A DNA stretch of 64,000 nucleotides, taken from NCBI RefSeq assembly GCF_021228235.1, contig NZ_JAJQRG010000007.1:143050-207049 (forward strand), read 5' to 3'. Position 1 is the first letter of the stretch. Every line of letters starts with the position of its first letter. The stretch comes from Pseudophaeobacter flagellatus (lineage in GTDB: Bacteria; Pseudomonadota; Alphaproteobacteria; Rhodobacterales; Rhodobacteraceae). Under the pieces are notes generated by a model. It did not search any database. It was not told the origin of the DNA and saw nothing but the letters and a program-made list of their open reading frames with translations. Positions 31,246 to 41,299 of the stretch are shown in pieces. The position numbers and the translations under genes are program-made.

Positions 31246-32871
31246 CTATCCGCGCGGCGTGTTTTTCAAACGAAACCGCTGGATCTTGCCGGTCTCGGTC
31301 TTTGGCAACTCTTTGGTAAAGACCACCGAGCGAGGATATTTGAAGGGAGCAATGCTGGCCTTGACGTGATCCTGCAACAGCTTGACCAGATGGTCCGAGG
31401 GCACCTCTCCGGTCGAGAGCACCACGTGCGCCTCGACAATCTCTCCCCGAGCCTCATTTGGAGCCCCGATCACCGCGCATTCCGCCACGGCCTCATGCGA
31501 CAGCAGCGCCGCTTCGACCTCGGGGCCGGCGATGTTATAGCCAGATGAGATGATCATATCGTCATTACGGGCGGCAAAATGCAGATACCCGTCTTCATCC
31601 ATGACAAAGCTGTCGCCCGTGACGTTCCAGCCGTCTTTCACATAGGCCTCTTGCCGCTCGTCCGCGAGATAGCGGCAACCGGTCGGTCCCTTGACCGCCA
31701 AACGGCCGACCTCGCCGCGCGGGGCCTCATTGCCGTCAGCATCCAGCACCCGCACCTGATAGCCCGCCACCGGTTTGCCCGTGCAAGCAGGGCGGTGATC
31801 AGAAAAGCGGTTGGTAATAAAGATATGCAGCATCTCGGTGGCACCAATACCATCCAGCATCGGCTTGCCAGTTTTGGCAATCCAATCCTCATAAACCGGC
31901 GATGGCAGGGTTTCACCCGCCGAAACCGCCGCCCGCAGCGATGACAGATCCGCGCCCTCCTCCATCGCCTGCAGCATCACGCGATAGGCCGTCGGCGCAG
32001 TAAAGCAGACCGTTGCGCGATATTTCTCGATGATTTCAATCAAGCTGGGCGGTGAGGCATTTTCCAACAGCGTCGCCGCCGCGCCAAAGCGCAGAGGAAA
32101 GATCGCCAACCCGCCCAGACCAAAGGTAAAGGCCAGCGGCGGCGAGCCGACAAAGATATCTTCGGGCTGCACATCCAGCACTTCGCGGGCATAGCCATCG
32201 GCAATGATCAACAGATCGCGATGAAAATGCATCGTCGCCTTCGGCGATCCCGTCGTACCCGAGGTAAAGCCCAGCAGCGCCACATCGTCCCGCCCGGTTT
32301 CAACCGCCTGATAGTGAACCGGTTTTTCCAGCGCCAACCGGTCCAGCTCCGCATCGTGATTGGATGTCCCGTCAAAACCGACGACCGATTTCAGATAAGC
32401 CGAATCTTTCGCACAGGTGACCAGTTCCTCCATCAGCCTAGTATCGCAGAGCGCATGGCTGATCTCTGCCTTGTCGACAATCTGTCCCAGCTCTCCGGCG
32501 CGCAGCATCGGCATGGTATTGACCACTACCGCGCCCACCTTGGTCGCCGCCAGCCAACAGGCCACCATGGCAGGATTATTGGCCGAACGGATCAACACCC
32601 GATTGCCCGGCTTCACGCCAAGATCCTCCACCAGAACATGGGCCAGCCGGTTGGTCCAATCGCTCAGCTCCTTGTAGGTGCGGCGCCGACCATTGCCGAT
32701 AAGGGCGGTGCGATCACCAAACCCCTTTTCGACCATGGCATCGGTCAGTTCGACGCCAACATTGATCCGCTCGGGATAGTCAAACCCCTCCAGCAGGAAC
32801 TCAGGCCATTGCGCCTCGGGCGGCAGGTTGTCGCGGGTAAAGGTATCGGCATGGGCACTTGCGCTCAGCAT
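31246..32871 (-). CDS. 2-aminobenzoate/benzoate-type CoA ligase
   Basis: This 541-residue acyl-CoA synthetase has the AMP-binding motif TSGTTGSPK at 203-211 and the catalytic Lys near the end (KTETGKIQ). It is related to benzoate-CoA and 2-aminobenzoate-CoA ligases and should make 2-aminobenzoyl-CoA, the substrate of the monooxygenase encoded at the head of this operon. The ATG at 32871 is preceded by GGGAGG eight bases away and lies just after the dehydrogenase stop; a start at 32895 would overlap that gene. It is the last gene of the six-gene operon. Confidence 0.86.
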   Translation of the reverse strand: MLSASAHADTFTRDNLPPEAQWPEFLLEGFDYPERINVGVELTDAMVEKGFGDRTALIGNGRRRTYKELSDWTNRLAHVLVEDLGVKPGNRVLIRSANNPAMVACWLAATKVGAVVVNTMPMLRAGELGQIVDKAEISHALCDTRLMEELVTCAKDSAYLKSVVGFDGTSNHDAELDRLALEKPVHYQAVETGRDDVALLGFTSGTTGSPKATMHFHRDLLIIADGYAREVLDVQPEDIFVGSPPLAFTFGLGGLAIFPLRFGAAATLLENASPPSLIEIIEKYRATVCFTAPTAYRVMLQAMEEGADLSSLRAAVSAGETLPSPVYEDWIAKTGKPMLDGIGATEMLHIFITNRFSDHRPACTGKPVAGYQVRVLDADGNEAPRGEVGRLAVKGPTGCRYLADERQEAYVKDGWNVTGDSFVMDEDGYLHFAARNDDMIISSGYNIAGPEVEAALLSHEAVAECAVIGAPNEARGEIVEAHVVLSTGEVPSDHLVKLLQDHVKASIAPFKYPRSVVFTKELPKTETGKIQRFRLKNTPRG

Positions 32872-32872
32872 C

Positions 32873-34033
32873 TCACTTGCCTCCCTGATAGGCACCTAGG
32901 GTTTGCCGGGCGATCACCACCCGCTGCACATCCGAAGCCCCCTCATAGATACGCAACGCCCTAATATCACGATACAACTCTTCGACCTTTTGACCATGAC
33001 GCACGCCATCACCACCATGCAACTGCACCGCCTTGTCGATGACCTGCTGCGCCTGATCGGTAGAAAACAGCTTGGCCATGGCAGCCTCGCGAGTGACGCG
33101 CGCAGCACCACTGTCCTTGGCCCAGGCGGCGCGGTACACCAGCAGGGCCGCCGCATCCACATCCAGCGCCATATCGGCTATATGGCCCTGCACCATCTGC
33201 AATTCAAACAGCGCCGCCCCCTGAACCTGCCGGGTCGAAACCCTCTCCAAGGCCTCATCCAGGGCACGCCGGGCAAATCCCAGCGCCGCCGCAGCGACAG
33301 TAGAACGGAATACATCCAACACCGACATCGCGATCTTGAAGCCCCCCCCCGGCTGCCCCAGAAGCGCCGATTGGGGAATGCGACAATCGCTGAAACGCAG
33401 CGTGGCCAGGGGATGCGGCGCAATGACCTGCTGCCGCTCAACCACCTCAAACCCAGGCAGGCCCGTCGGCACGACAAAGGCCGATAGCCCCTTGGCACCC
33501 GGCGCCTCGCCGGTGCGGGCAAACAGGGTGTAGACATCGGCGATGCCACCATTGGAAATCCAGGTCTTTTCCCCATTCAGCACATAGTCATCGCCATCCA
33601 AATGCGCCGTCATGGTGGAATTTGCCACATCGGATCCAGACTGCGGCTCGGTCAGGGCAAAGGCTGAAATCGCCTTGCCACTGCGGGTCAGCGGCAACCA
33701 TTCCGCCTGCTGCGCCGCCGACCCAAAGAGCGAAATGGCCCCGGTTCCCAGCCCCTGCATCGCAAAGGCAAAATCCGCCAGCCCGTCATGGCGCGCCAGG
33801 ATTTCGCGGATCAGGCAAAGGCTACGCACATCCAGGCTCTCGCCCGTCATCGCGCCGCTGTGCTGCGCCCAACCGCCCGCACCCAGAGCAGCAACCAGAC
33901 TGCGGCAGGCCTCATCCACATCACTGTGATCAATGCCGCTCAGGTGCCGCTCGGCCCAAAGGTCCAACTCATGCGCCAGCGCCCGATGCCGGTCCTCAAA
34001 GAATGGCCAGCTCAAATATGTCCGGTCTGCCAT
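32873..34033 (-). CDS. Acyl-CoA dehydrogenase family protein
   Basis: This 386-residue flavoenzyme has the family signatures [11 protein letters not shown] (about 130-140) and [14 protein letters not shown] (about 333-346). It would oxidise a CoA thioester formed after ring reduction of 2-aminobenzoyl-CoA and pass electrons to ETF. The ATG at 34033 has AGGGG upstream. It follows the enoyl-CoA hydratase gene after an 82-base gap holding a small palindrome and is followed by the ligase. Confidence 0.9.
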   Translation of the reverse strand: MADRTYLSWPFFEDRHRALAHELDLWAERHLSGIDHSDVDEACRSLVAALGAGGWAQHSGAMTGESLDVRSLCLIREILARHDGLADFAFAMQGLGTGAISLFGSAAQQAEWLPLTRSGKAISAFALTEPQSGSDVANSTMTAHLDGDDYVLNGEKTWISNGGIADVYTLFARTGEAPGAKGLSAFVVPTGLPGFEVVERQQVIAPHPLATLRFSDCRIPQSALLGQPGGGFKIAMSVLDVFRSTVAAAALGFARRALDEALERVSTRQVQGAALFELQMVQGHIADMALDVDAAALLVYRAAWAKDSGAARVTREAAMAKLFSTDQAQQVIDKAVQLHGGDGVRHGQKVEELYRDIRALRIYEGASDVQRVVIARQTLGAYQGGK

Positions 34034-34067
34034 CTGTCACCCCTTCCCTTCATCTTTCCCTAAAATA

Positions 34068-34080
34068 CCTCCGCCGGAGG
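34068..34080. repeat. Small intergenic palindrome (REP-like)
   Basis: CCTCCG-C-CGGAGG lies in the gap between the hydratase and dehydrogenase genes. On the minus strand it is followed by TATTTT, so it could act as a weak terminator or processing site inside the operon. Similar CCTCCGG-type palindromes are common between genes in Rhodobacterales. Confidence 0.45.
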
Positions 34081-34115
34081 CATCCAACCGCTGCTCCACG
34101 CGCTGCGCTGGCGGA

Positions 34116-34919
34116 TCAATCGCCTTCAAAAACCGGTTTTTCCTTGTTCACAAAGGCATGATAGGCACGTTCGAAATCTGCCGTCTGCATGCAGATCGCC
34201 TGCCCCTGGGCTTCGGCCTCGATGGCCTGCTCGATCGACATCGACCATTCCTGCGCCAGCATGGTCTTGGTCATCATATTGCCAAAGTTCGGCCCTGCCG
34301 CGATCCGCGCCGCCAGGGCCTCGGCCTCGGCGTTCAGATCTTCGCCCGGCACCAGCTTGTTGTGAAACCCCCAGGCCGCGCCCTCTTCGGCGCTCATGGA
34401 TCGGCCAGTATACAGCAGCTCCGCTGCGCGGCCCTGACCAATAATCCGCGGCAGAATTGCACAGGCCCCCATGTCACAGCCAGCTAACCCCACGCGGGTG
34501 AACAAAAACGCTGTCTTGGCCTCTGGCGTTGCGATCCGCAGATCGGACGCCATGGCAATGATGGCCCCGGCACCTACGCAGATGCCGTCGATCGCCGCAA
34601 TCACCGGCTTGCCACAGTTGACAATCGCCTTGACCAGATCCCCGGTCATCCGGGTGAAGGCCAGCAGCTCTTTCATGCTCATCTTGGTCAGGGGGCCAAT
34701 GATTTCATGCACATCCCCCCCCGAGCTAAAGTTGCCACCATTGGAAGCAAAGACCACTGCCTTGACCGAGTCATTGTAGTGCAGATCGCGGAACCAGTCG
34801 CGCAGTTCAGCGTAGCTGTCAAAGGTCAGCGGGTTCTTGCGCTCTGGCCGGTCCAGGGACACCGTGGCGATGCCCTCTTCAATCTTGCAAAGAAAATGCT
34901 GTGTATCCACCTGGGTCAT
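34116..34919 (-). CDS. Enoyl-CoA hydratase/isomerase family protein
   Basis: This 267-residue crotonase-fold protein has the oxyanion-hole segment [10 protein letters not shown] (about 64-73), [30 protein letters not shown] (about 110-139) and a [15 protein letters not shown] turn. It should hydrate an unsaturated CoA intermediate from the alicyclic 2-aminobenzoyl-CoA product. The ATG at 34919 overlaps the MarR stop as ATGA, so both are translated together. Confidence 0.88.
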   Translation of the reverse strand: MTQVDTQHFLCKIEEGIATVSLDRPERKNPLTFDSYAELRDWFRDLHYNDSVKAVVFASNGGNFSSGGDVHEIIGPLTKMSMKELLAFTRMTGDLVKAIVNCGKPVIAAIDGICVGAGAIIAMASDLRIATPEAKTAFLFTRVGLAGCDMGACAILPRIIGQGRAAELLYTGRSMSAEEGAAWGFHNKLVPGEDLNAEAEALAARIAAGPNFGNMMTKTMLAQEWSMSIEQAIEAEAQGQAICMQTADFERAYHAFVNKEKPVFEGD

Positions 34920-35377
34920 TGCGTTTTATCCTTGTTTTCCAACCGCCGGGCCACTGCATCCAGCGCCTCGGCCATGCCCTGTGCCGCCTCTGGCGCCACA
35001 TCGGCAAAAATTCCGTCAATCCATTGTTCATGCGCAGCTGCCTGCCGCGCAAATTCGGCCTCTCCCTCCGGGGTCAGACGCACCCGGCTGGCGCGCCGGT
35101 CTCCGGGCACTTTTTCGCGCAGCACATGGCCATCCTCTACTAGGCGCTCAACAATGCCGGTCACATTGCCATTGGACACCTTCAGTACGCTTGACAGCTC
35201 ACTCATCTTCAGCCCAGCGGCATGCTGGCTCAGCGCCGCCATCACGTCAAAGCGCGGCAGCGTGGTGGCAAACCCCTGCCGCAGGTTTTCACGCAGTTCG
35301 GTTTCCACACTGCGCGTCGCCTTAAGCACCCGCAGCCACAGCCTCAGCCGGTCTTTTGCAATATCCGTCTCGCTCAA
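34916..35377 (-). CDS. MarR-family transcriptional regulator
   Basis: This 153-residue protein has a winged helix (about 45-100): [47 protein letters not shown] is the usual MarR core. It lies inside the 2-aminobenzoate operon, so it would sense an aromatic acid or its CoA ester and control the operon promoter. A perfect inverted repeat with 10-base arms sits 54-85 bases before the first gene of the operon and is its most likely target. Both ends overlap neighbours as ATGA. Confidence 0.9.
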   Translation of the reverse strand: MSETDIAKDRLRLWLRVLKATRSVETELRENLRQGFATTLPRFDVMAALSQHAAGLKMSELSSVLKVSNGNVTGIVERLVEDGHVLREKVPGDRRASRVRLTPEGEAEFARQAAAHEQWIDGIFADVAPEAAQGMAEALDAVARRLENKDKTQ

Positions 35378-36129
35378 ATCTCACCTCCTGAAATCGGCAG
35401 CGCAGCCCCATTCACCGAAGACGCGCCAACGCTTGCCAGCCACAATGCAGCCTCGGCCACTTCACCCGGTTGGATAAAGCGATCCTGCGGATTACCACGG
35501 CGCAGTGATTTTGCGGCTTGTTCCGATGACATGCCAGTGGTTTTCACGATGGTCTCAAGCGAGTTCTGGAGCAAGGGCGTCTCGATAAAGCCCGGACACA
35601 GAGCATTTGCCGTCACCCCCGTCTTGGCGAGCTCAATCGCCAGGGCACGGGTCAGGCCCACCACCCCATGTTTGGCCGCGCAGTAGCCTGACACATATGG
35701 ATAGCCCTTTAGCCCTGCAGTTGAAGCCACGGCGATCAACCGCCCCCAACCTGCCTGCTTCATCATCGGCAGACAGGCCTGCCACAGATTGAACACCCCC
35801 AGCAGGTTGACCCCAAGCGCTCCGGTGAAATCTTCCGGTGTCATGCGTTCAAACGGCTTTGACGGCGCAGCCCCCGCATTGGCCAGGGCAATATCAACCC
35901 CGCCCTGCTTGGCTGTCGCCGCCTTGATTGCCTGATCGAGACTGTCCCGCACTGTGACATCGCAGGACAGCGGCAGGGCACCGGTTTCTGCCGCCACCTC
36001 CTGCAGGGCCTCTGCGCGCCGCCCAAGGATGGTAACGCGGGCCTCTTGCACAGCAAACTGGCGCGCAAGTTCCGCCCCCAGACCCGAGCCACCGCCAGTG
36101 ATAACAACATGTTTGCCAGCAAAGCTCAT
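35374..36129 (-). CDS. Short-chain dehydrogenase/reductase
   Basis: This 251-residue SDR has the NAD(P) motif TGGGSGLG (11-18), NAG (84-86), S136 and the YxxxK pair Y149-K153. By position it should oxidise a hydroxyacyl-CoA in the beta-oxidation-like part of 2-aminobenzoate breakdown. The ATG at 36129 overlaps the stop of the monooxygenase gene as ATGA. A longer frame upstream is not needed. Confidence 0.9.
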   Translation of the reverse strand: MSFAGKHVVITGGGSGLGAELARQFAVQEARVTILGRRAEALQEVAAETGALPLSCDVTVRDSLDQAIKAATAKQGGVDIALANAGAAPSKPFERMTPEDFTGALGVNLLGVFNLWQACLPMMKQAGWGRLIAVASTAGLKGYPYVSGYCAAKHGVVGLTRALAIELAKTGVTANALCPGFIETPLLQNSLETIVKTTGMSSEQAAKSLRRGNPQDRFIQPGEVAEAALWLASVGASSVNGAALPISGGEI

Positions 36130-38420
36130 GCTCGGATCACCTCTGTTTCGCGGTCCGCCAGACGCCAGGCCTGATCGCGACCGGCAAGATAGGGCAGCGG
36201 CCATGTGCCCGCACGATCCCCCAGTTTGGTGGCCTCATGCAGGGTCCAATAGGGGTCTGCTAGATGCGGACGCCCGACACAGACCAAATCGGCCCGCCCC
36301 GCCATCAGGATGGAATTGGCATGATCAGCCTCGTAGATATTTCCCACCGCCATGGTGGCCAGGCCCGCCTCGTTGCGGATCCGGTCGGAAAACGGCGTCT
36401 GGAACATACGGCCATAGACGGGCTGACCTTCAACCGAGGTCTGCCCGGCAGAGACATCGACAATATCAACCCCCGCTTCAGAGAAGGCCCGCGCGATATC
36501 GACCGCCTCTTCCGGGGTGACCCCATCCGCCCCCAGCCAATCCGTGGCAGAGATGCGCACCGACATCGGCTTGTCCGTCGGCCAGACCGCGCGCATGGCG
36601 GAAAAGACCTCTAGCGGGTAGCGCATCCGGTTTTCCAGCGGCCCGCCGTACTCATCCTGGCGAATGTTTGATTTGGGTGAAATGAATGATGAAATCAGAT
36701 AGCCATGCGCCGCATGAAGTTCGATCATGTCAAATCCACAACGTGCTGCCATCTCGGCGGCGGCGGTAAATTCGCCTTTGATCTGGTCCATTTCAACGCG
36801 GCTGATCGCTCGCGGAGTGGCGTTTTGATCCGACCAGGGCACCGCCGAGGCTGAGACCAGATCCCAGTTGCCATTCGGCAGTGGCGCATCCATGGTTTCC
36901 CAGCCAACCTGCGTCGACCCCTTGCGCCCCGAATGACCAATCTGGCAACAGATCTTGGCATCGGTTTCCTGATGCACAAAATCCACCAGACGCGTCCAGG
37001 CCGCTTCATGTTCGGGTGCATAAAGACCGGGGCAGCCTGGCGTGATCCGCCCCTCGGGGCTGACGCAGGTCATTTCAGTGTAGACCAGTCCGGCGCCCCC
37101 CTTGGCGCGTTCGCCATAATGGATCAGGTGCCAATCGGTGGGGCAGCCCTCTACCGCCTTGTACTGCGCCATCGGCGAGACCACGATGCGGTTCTTCAGA
37201 TGCATATCGCGCAGTTGGTAGGGGGCAAACATCGGCGCACGCACCGGGGCATCCGCTGGCACACCAGCCTTGTTTTGAAACCACTTTTCCGCCGATTCCA
37301 GCCAGTTCGGATCACGCAGGCGCAGGTTTTCATGGGAAATACGCTGGCTGCGCGTCAGCAGGGAATAATTGAACTGCACCGGATCCATATCCAGGTAGCG
37401 CTCCACATCCTCGAACCATTCCAACGAATTGCGCGCCGCCGATTGTAACCGCAACACATCCAGGCGCCGCTCTTCCTGGTAGCGTTCAAAGGCGCGCTCT
37501 AGGCTGGTCTCGCAGGTTAGCAGCTCTGCCAGGGCAATGGCGCTATCAAAGGCAAGCCGCGTGCCAGAGCCAATCGAGAAATGCGCCGTGGCCGAGGCAT
37601 CCCCCAGCAGCACCACGTTTTCATGGTGCCACTTATCACAGAGCACCCGCGGAAAGTTGATCCAAACCGCAGAACCACGCAAATGATCCGCGTTGGAAAT
37701 CAGGTTGTGACCGCCCAGATGATCGGAAAAGATCTCCTCGCAGGTGCGGATAATCTCTTCCTTGGACATATCCTCAAAGCCCCAGCGATCCCAGGTCTCG
37801 CCCGAACATTCGACAATCACCGTCGCGGTATTGTCGTCGAATTGATAGGCATGGATCCAGACCCAGCCATGTTTGGTCTTCTCAAAGACAAAGGTGAAGG
37901 CATCATCAAATTTCTGATGCGTTCCCAGCCAGATAAACTTGCAGGGGCGCACATCAACATTCGGTTTGAAGTGATCGGCAAACTCGTTGCGCACCGCAGA
38001 GTTCAGTCCATCGCAGCCCACCACCACGTCATAGTCTTTCTGATAGTCCGAGGCAGGTTTAGCACGGGATTCAAAGCGCAGATCAACACCAAGCGCCAGG
38101 GCGCGCTCTTGCAGGATCAAAAGCATCTTCTTACGGCCAATCCCGGCAAAGCCATGCCCCTGAGAAACCGTGCGCACGCTATTTTGCACCACGGCAATAT
38201 CATCCCAATAGGCGAAATTCTCTTTGATAGACTGGGCGCTGGAGGGGTCATTCTTGCTCAGGTTTTCTAGCGCGTCGTCAGACAGAACCACGCCCCAGCC
38301 AAAGGTATCGTCAGCCTTGTTCTGCTCGAACACCGTGACCTCAGCCTCGGGTTGCCGCAACTTCAACGAGATTGCAAAATAGAGCCCGGCTGGCCCGCCT
38401 CCTAAACATGCGACTTTCAT
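36126..38420 (-). CDS. 2-aminobenzoyl-CoA monooxygenase/reductase-type fusion flavoprotein
   Basis: This 764-residue two-domain protein has an N-terminal FAD monooxygenase (about 1-380: GGGPAG at 7-12, GD at 273-274 in [10 protein letters not shown]). An old-yellow-enzyme FMN domain follows (about 398-764: [10 protein letters not shown], then [16 protein letters not shown]). This architecture is that of the Azoarcus evansii 2-aminobenzoyl-CoA monooxygenase/reductase and of proteins annotated as salicylyl-CoA 5-hydroxylase. It would hydroxylate and then reduce the ring. A CoA ligase, dehydrogenase and hydratase in the same operon support the 2-aminobenzoate reading. First gene of the operon. 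Confidence 0.9.
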   Translation of the reverse strand: MKVACLGGGPAGLYFAISLKLRQPEAEVTVFEQNKADDTFGWGVVLSDDALENLSKNDPSSAQSIKENFAYWDDIAVVQNSVRTVSQGHGFAGIGRKKMLLILQERALALGVDLRFESRAKPASDYQKDYDVVVGCDGLNSAVRNEFADHFKPNVDVRPCKFIWLGTHQKFDDAFTFVFEKTKHGWVWIHAYQFDDNTATVIVECSGETWDRWGFEDMSKEEIIRTCEEIFSDHLGGHNLISNADHLRGSAVWINFPRVLCDKWHHENVVLLGDASATAHFSIGSGTRLAFDSAIALAELLTCETSLERAFERYQEERRLDVLRLQSAARNSLEWFEDVERYLDMDPVQFNYSLLTRSQRISHENLRLRDPNWLESAEKWFQNKAGVPADAPVRAPMFAPYQLRDMHLKNRIVVSPMAQYKAVEGCPTDWHLIHYGERAKGGAGLVYTEMTCVSPEGRITPGCPGLYAPEHEAAWTRLVDFVHQETDAKICCQIGHSGRKGSTQVGWETMDAPLPNGNWDLVSASAVPWSDQNATPRAISRVEMDQIKGEFTAAAEMAARCGFDMIELHAAHGYLISSFISPKSNIRQDEYGGPLENRMRYPLEVFSAMRAVWPTDKPMSVRISATDWLGADGVTPEEAVDIARAFSEAGVDIVDVSAGQTSVEGQPVYGRMFQTPFSDRIRNEAGLATMAVGNIYEADHANSILMAGRADLVCVGRPHLADPYWTLHEATKLGDRAGTWPLPYLAGRDQAWRLADRETEVIRA

Positions 38421-39016
38421 GACCCATTCTCCCTGGAAGTAGATTATGAAGTCAGGATAGATTGGCGTGAAAAAACTTCAAGCTTAAAGTTTCAGGCTTG
38501 AAGTTAATTCGACTATCAGGCCGCCAAGCGCCTCTGCCCAAACCTGCCTGCGCGGCGTGGCACCAAAGCCCCCAGCACACCGACAATTCGAATATCCACA
38601 GCCCCCTATGGATATCTTAATTTTAACACTTATTAACAGTGTATTAAGATGCACTCTTAAGTGAGTAACTTGGTAGAAAAATGGGACAAGCCATAATAGT
38701 CGCCGCGCCATAGAACAGAAAATGCCGTAAATCCCGAACTGCGCCCAGGTTTTCGCCCCCCCTGATCACTGCGAAGGTCAGCCAAACACGACAAACGCAC
38801 CTAAAAAGTTGAAAAACAGTAACTTTTCCGCCATTTTGTCAAAAAAACACACAGATATATACGATATAAGACAAGTTCACCCCCAGAAAACCGACAGAAA
38901 ATCAGAAAAAAGGCGACAAAACCGCCGGACAAAGCCCGCTCGCCGCAGCAAACTGCTAGCAGACCAGGCGGGCGACGCGGAATAGCCAAGGGTGGGGCGA
39001 ACAGCGCGGGCGCAGG
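38421..39016. other. Intergenic region, operon promoter and AT-rich repeats
   Basis: These 596 bases hold no gene I can support. The part next to 38420 has the MarR-type inverted repeat (38474-38505). The middle (38610-38670) is AT-rich with short inverted pieces (ACACT/AGTGT; CACT-CTTA-AGTG at 38652-38663). The rest (38700-39016) shows nothing clear. Short open frames here have no recognisable content. Confidence 0.6.
38474..38505. promoter_or_regulatory. Likely MarR operator of the 2-aminobenzoate operon
   Basis: AACTTCAAGC at 38474-38483 and its exact complement at 38496-38505 flank twelve bases. The repeat lies 54-85 bases upstream of the first operon gene, as expected for a promoter-overlapping operator. 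The link to the operon's own MarR protein is inference. Confidence 0.65.
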
Positions 39017-41257
39017 TCAGACTTCGCGTAGGTAACGCATAACCGCACCGCGAACCGATTGGTCGCCACGGTGACGTGAGGCAAAGATAACGCGCCGCAG
39101 ATCAGCCAGGTTAACCCTCATTAACAAAGACTTAACAGGTCCAATTGAAGCGGGCCGCATTGACAGCGTATGCATCCCCATTGCCGCAAGGCAGACTGCC
39201 TCAATGGGGCGGCCGGCATCTTCACCACAGAAACTGAGCGGGGTGCCAGAGATGGCGCAGCGCTCAACAATCTGCTCAATCAGGCTTAGGAAGCTCACAT
39301 TCAGACTGTCATACCGCTTGCGCACACGCTCATTCTCGCGGTCGGCGGCAAAGAAAAACTGCTTCAGATCATTGCCGCCCACCGAGATGAAGCCAACATC
39401 ATCAAAGAACTTTTGCGGGGCAAAGGCCAAAGATGGGGTTTCCAGCATTGCGCCGATCTCAAGGCTCTCTGGTAGGGCGTGGCCAAGAATACGCTCACGT
39501 TCCAGTGTTTTGGTCACCTCATCGCGCGCCGCGCGGTATTCATCGGCCTGGGCCACGAAGGGAAACATCACCGTCAAAGGCCGCCCATCCGCGGCCCGCA
39601 TCAAGGCCTGCAATTGCATCCGCATGATGCCGGGCTTGTCCAGCCCCACCCGGATCGCGCGCCAGCCCAAAGCCGGGTTCGGCTCATCGTTGGGCTTCAT
39701 ATAGGGCAGCACCTTGTCAGAGCCGATGTCCAAGGTTCGAAAGACAACCCTCTTGCCATGTGCCGCATCCAGCACCCGTTTATACAGGGCAACCAGCTCC
39801 GAACGCCGGGGCATCTGGTTGCGCACCAGAAATTGCAGCTCGGTGCGGAACAGGCCAACGCCCTCGGCACCCGAATTTTCCAGCGATGGCAGATCCGCCA
39901 TCAGCCCTGCGTTCATCACTAGGTCGATCTTCTGACCATCCAGAGTTACCGCCGGTTTGTCGCGGATCGAGGCATAGCGTTGCTGTGCCTGGGCCAACAT
40001 GGCGATCTTGTCGCGAAAGGCCCCGACCACGGTATCGTCGGGGCGCAGATGCACCACGCCCTGTTCGCCATCCACCATGATATGATCGCCGTTCAACGCC
40101 TCAGTGCTGATCCGTTTGGCATTGACCACCAGTGGTATCGCCAATGCCCGCGCCACGATCGCCGCATGCGATCCAACCGAGCCTTCCTCGAGCACAATGC
40201 CTTTGAGGTTGCGGCCATATTCCAGAAGTTCCGCCGGTCCGATATTGCGCGCCACCAGAATCGGATCCTCTGGCAGTTCGGCCCCGGTTTCGGCCCCCTG
40301 GCCGGTCAGAATGCGCAGCAACCGGTTGGACAGATCGTCCAGATCACTCAGCCGTTCTCGCAGGTAGGCATCCTGCGCCTGCGACAGCCGGGCACGGGCC
40401 TGGGATTGTTCCTTTTCCACTGCGGCCTCGGCGCTGAGCCCGCGTGCGATATCTTCCTCCATCCGCCGCATCCAGCCCTTGGAATTGGCGAACATGCGAT
40501 AGGCCTCAAGGACCTCCAGCTGTTCCTTATCGCCGTTTTGCGAGATCTCCAGCATCTTGTCGACGCCCATGCGCAGCTGTTCCACGGCTTCGCCCAGCCG
40601 CACCTGCTCGCGCTCGGGGTCATCGGCGATTGGATTGGTGACCAGCACGCGCGGTTCATGCAGCCAGACATGGCCCTCTGCAGCGCCCTCCTGGGCGGCA
40701 GTACCGGACAACAGAACCGGCTGCTGGTGCAGCGGCGACAACGCCGCCCCCTCGCCGACAAAGGCCCCAAGCTCTGTCATCTCGGCAATGACCATCGCCA
40801 CCACCTCTAGCGCGTAAACCGCATCCGACGAAAATTCACGGGCATCCTTCGACTGTACTACAAGCACGCCAAGCATTTCGCCAAGCCGTTGAATCGGCAC
40901 ACCAAGAAAGGAAGAAAACCGTTCTTCGCCGGTTTCCGGCATATAGCGGAACCCCTTGGCATTGGGGGCATCTGGGGTATTGATCACCTTGCCAAACTTG
41001 GCAACCCGGCCCACCAGACCTTCGCCAATGCGCATTCGGGTCTGGTGTACGGATTCGACATTCAGACCTTCACTGGCGCAGAGCTCAAGCGTGTCATCAT
41101 CGCGAAACAGATAGACCGAACACACCTCGGTACCGATGCTGTCGCCAATCAGATGGGTGATCTTGTCCAAACGGGCCTGGCCAGGGTTGTCCCCGGCCAT
41201 AGCCTCGCGCAAGCGGCCAAGCAGCTTGCGACTTTCAGATTCAGTACTTTCGACCAT
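39017..41257 (-). CDS. ptsP: PTS-Ntr enzyme I (phosphoenolpyruvate-protein phosphotransferase)
   Basis: This 746-residue protein has an N-terminal GAF domain (about 15-165) and the enzyme I body. The phospho-accepting His is H364 in GSHAAIVAR. The C-terminal PEP-binding barrel contains GVGLFRTELQFL (about 465-475) and SVGGNDLKQFFFAADR (about 630-645). It starts the nitrogen phosphotransfer chain from PEP to Npr and EIIA-Ntr, which controls nitrogen and potassium metabolism. The aspartokinase gene lies upstream, an order common in alphaproteobacteria. Confidence 0.95.
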   Translation of the reverse strand: MVESTESESRKLLGRLREAMAGDNPGQARLDKITHLIGDSIGTEVCSVYLFRDDDTLELCASEGLNVESVHQTRMRIGEGLVGRVAKFGKVINTPDAPNAKGFRYMPETGEERFSSFLGVPIQRLGEMLGVLVVQSKDAREFSSDAVYALEVVAMVIAEMTELGAFVGEGAALSPLHQQPVLLSGTAAQEGAAEGHVWLHEPRVLVTNPIADDPEREQVRLGEAVEQLRMGVDKMLEISQNGDKEQLEVLEAYRMFANSKGWMRRMEEDIARGLSAEAAVEKEQSQARARLSQAQDAYLRERLSDLDDLSNRLLRILTGQGAETGAELPEDPILVARNIGPAELLEYGRNLKGIVLEEGSVGSHAAIVARALAIPLVVNAKRISTEALNGDHIMVDGEQGVVHLRPDDTVVGAFRDKIAMLAQAQQRYASIRDKPAVTLDGQKIDLVMNAGLMADLPSLENSGAEGVGLFRTELQFLVRNQMPRRSELVALYKRVLDAAHGKRVVFRTLDIGSDKVLPYMKPNDEPNPALGWRAIRVGLDKPGIMRMQLQALMRAADGRPLTVMFPFVAQADEYRAARDEVTKTLERERILGHALPESLEIGAMLETPSLAFAPQKFFDDVGFISVGGNDLKQFFFAADRENERVRKRYDSLNVSFLSLIEQIVERCAISGTPLSFCGEDAGRPIEAVCLAAMGMHTLSMRPASIGPVKSLLMRVNLADLRRVIFASRHRGDQSVRGAVMRYLREV

Positions 41258-41299
41258 GGGCCCTGTTCACATATTTTTTGTGGCAGGCAGCCCGAGTGA

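Noticed and set aside
38484..38989. Short frames in the gap before ptsP (38484-38711, 38801-38989)
   Set aside because: They begin in the MarR-type repeat or in AT-rich DNA, have no ribosome site and no recognisable content.
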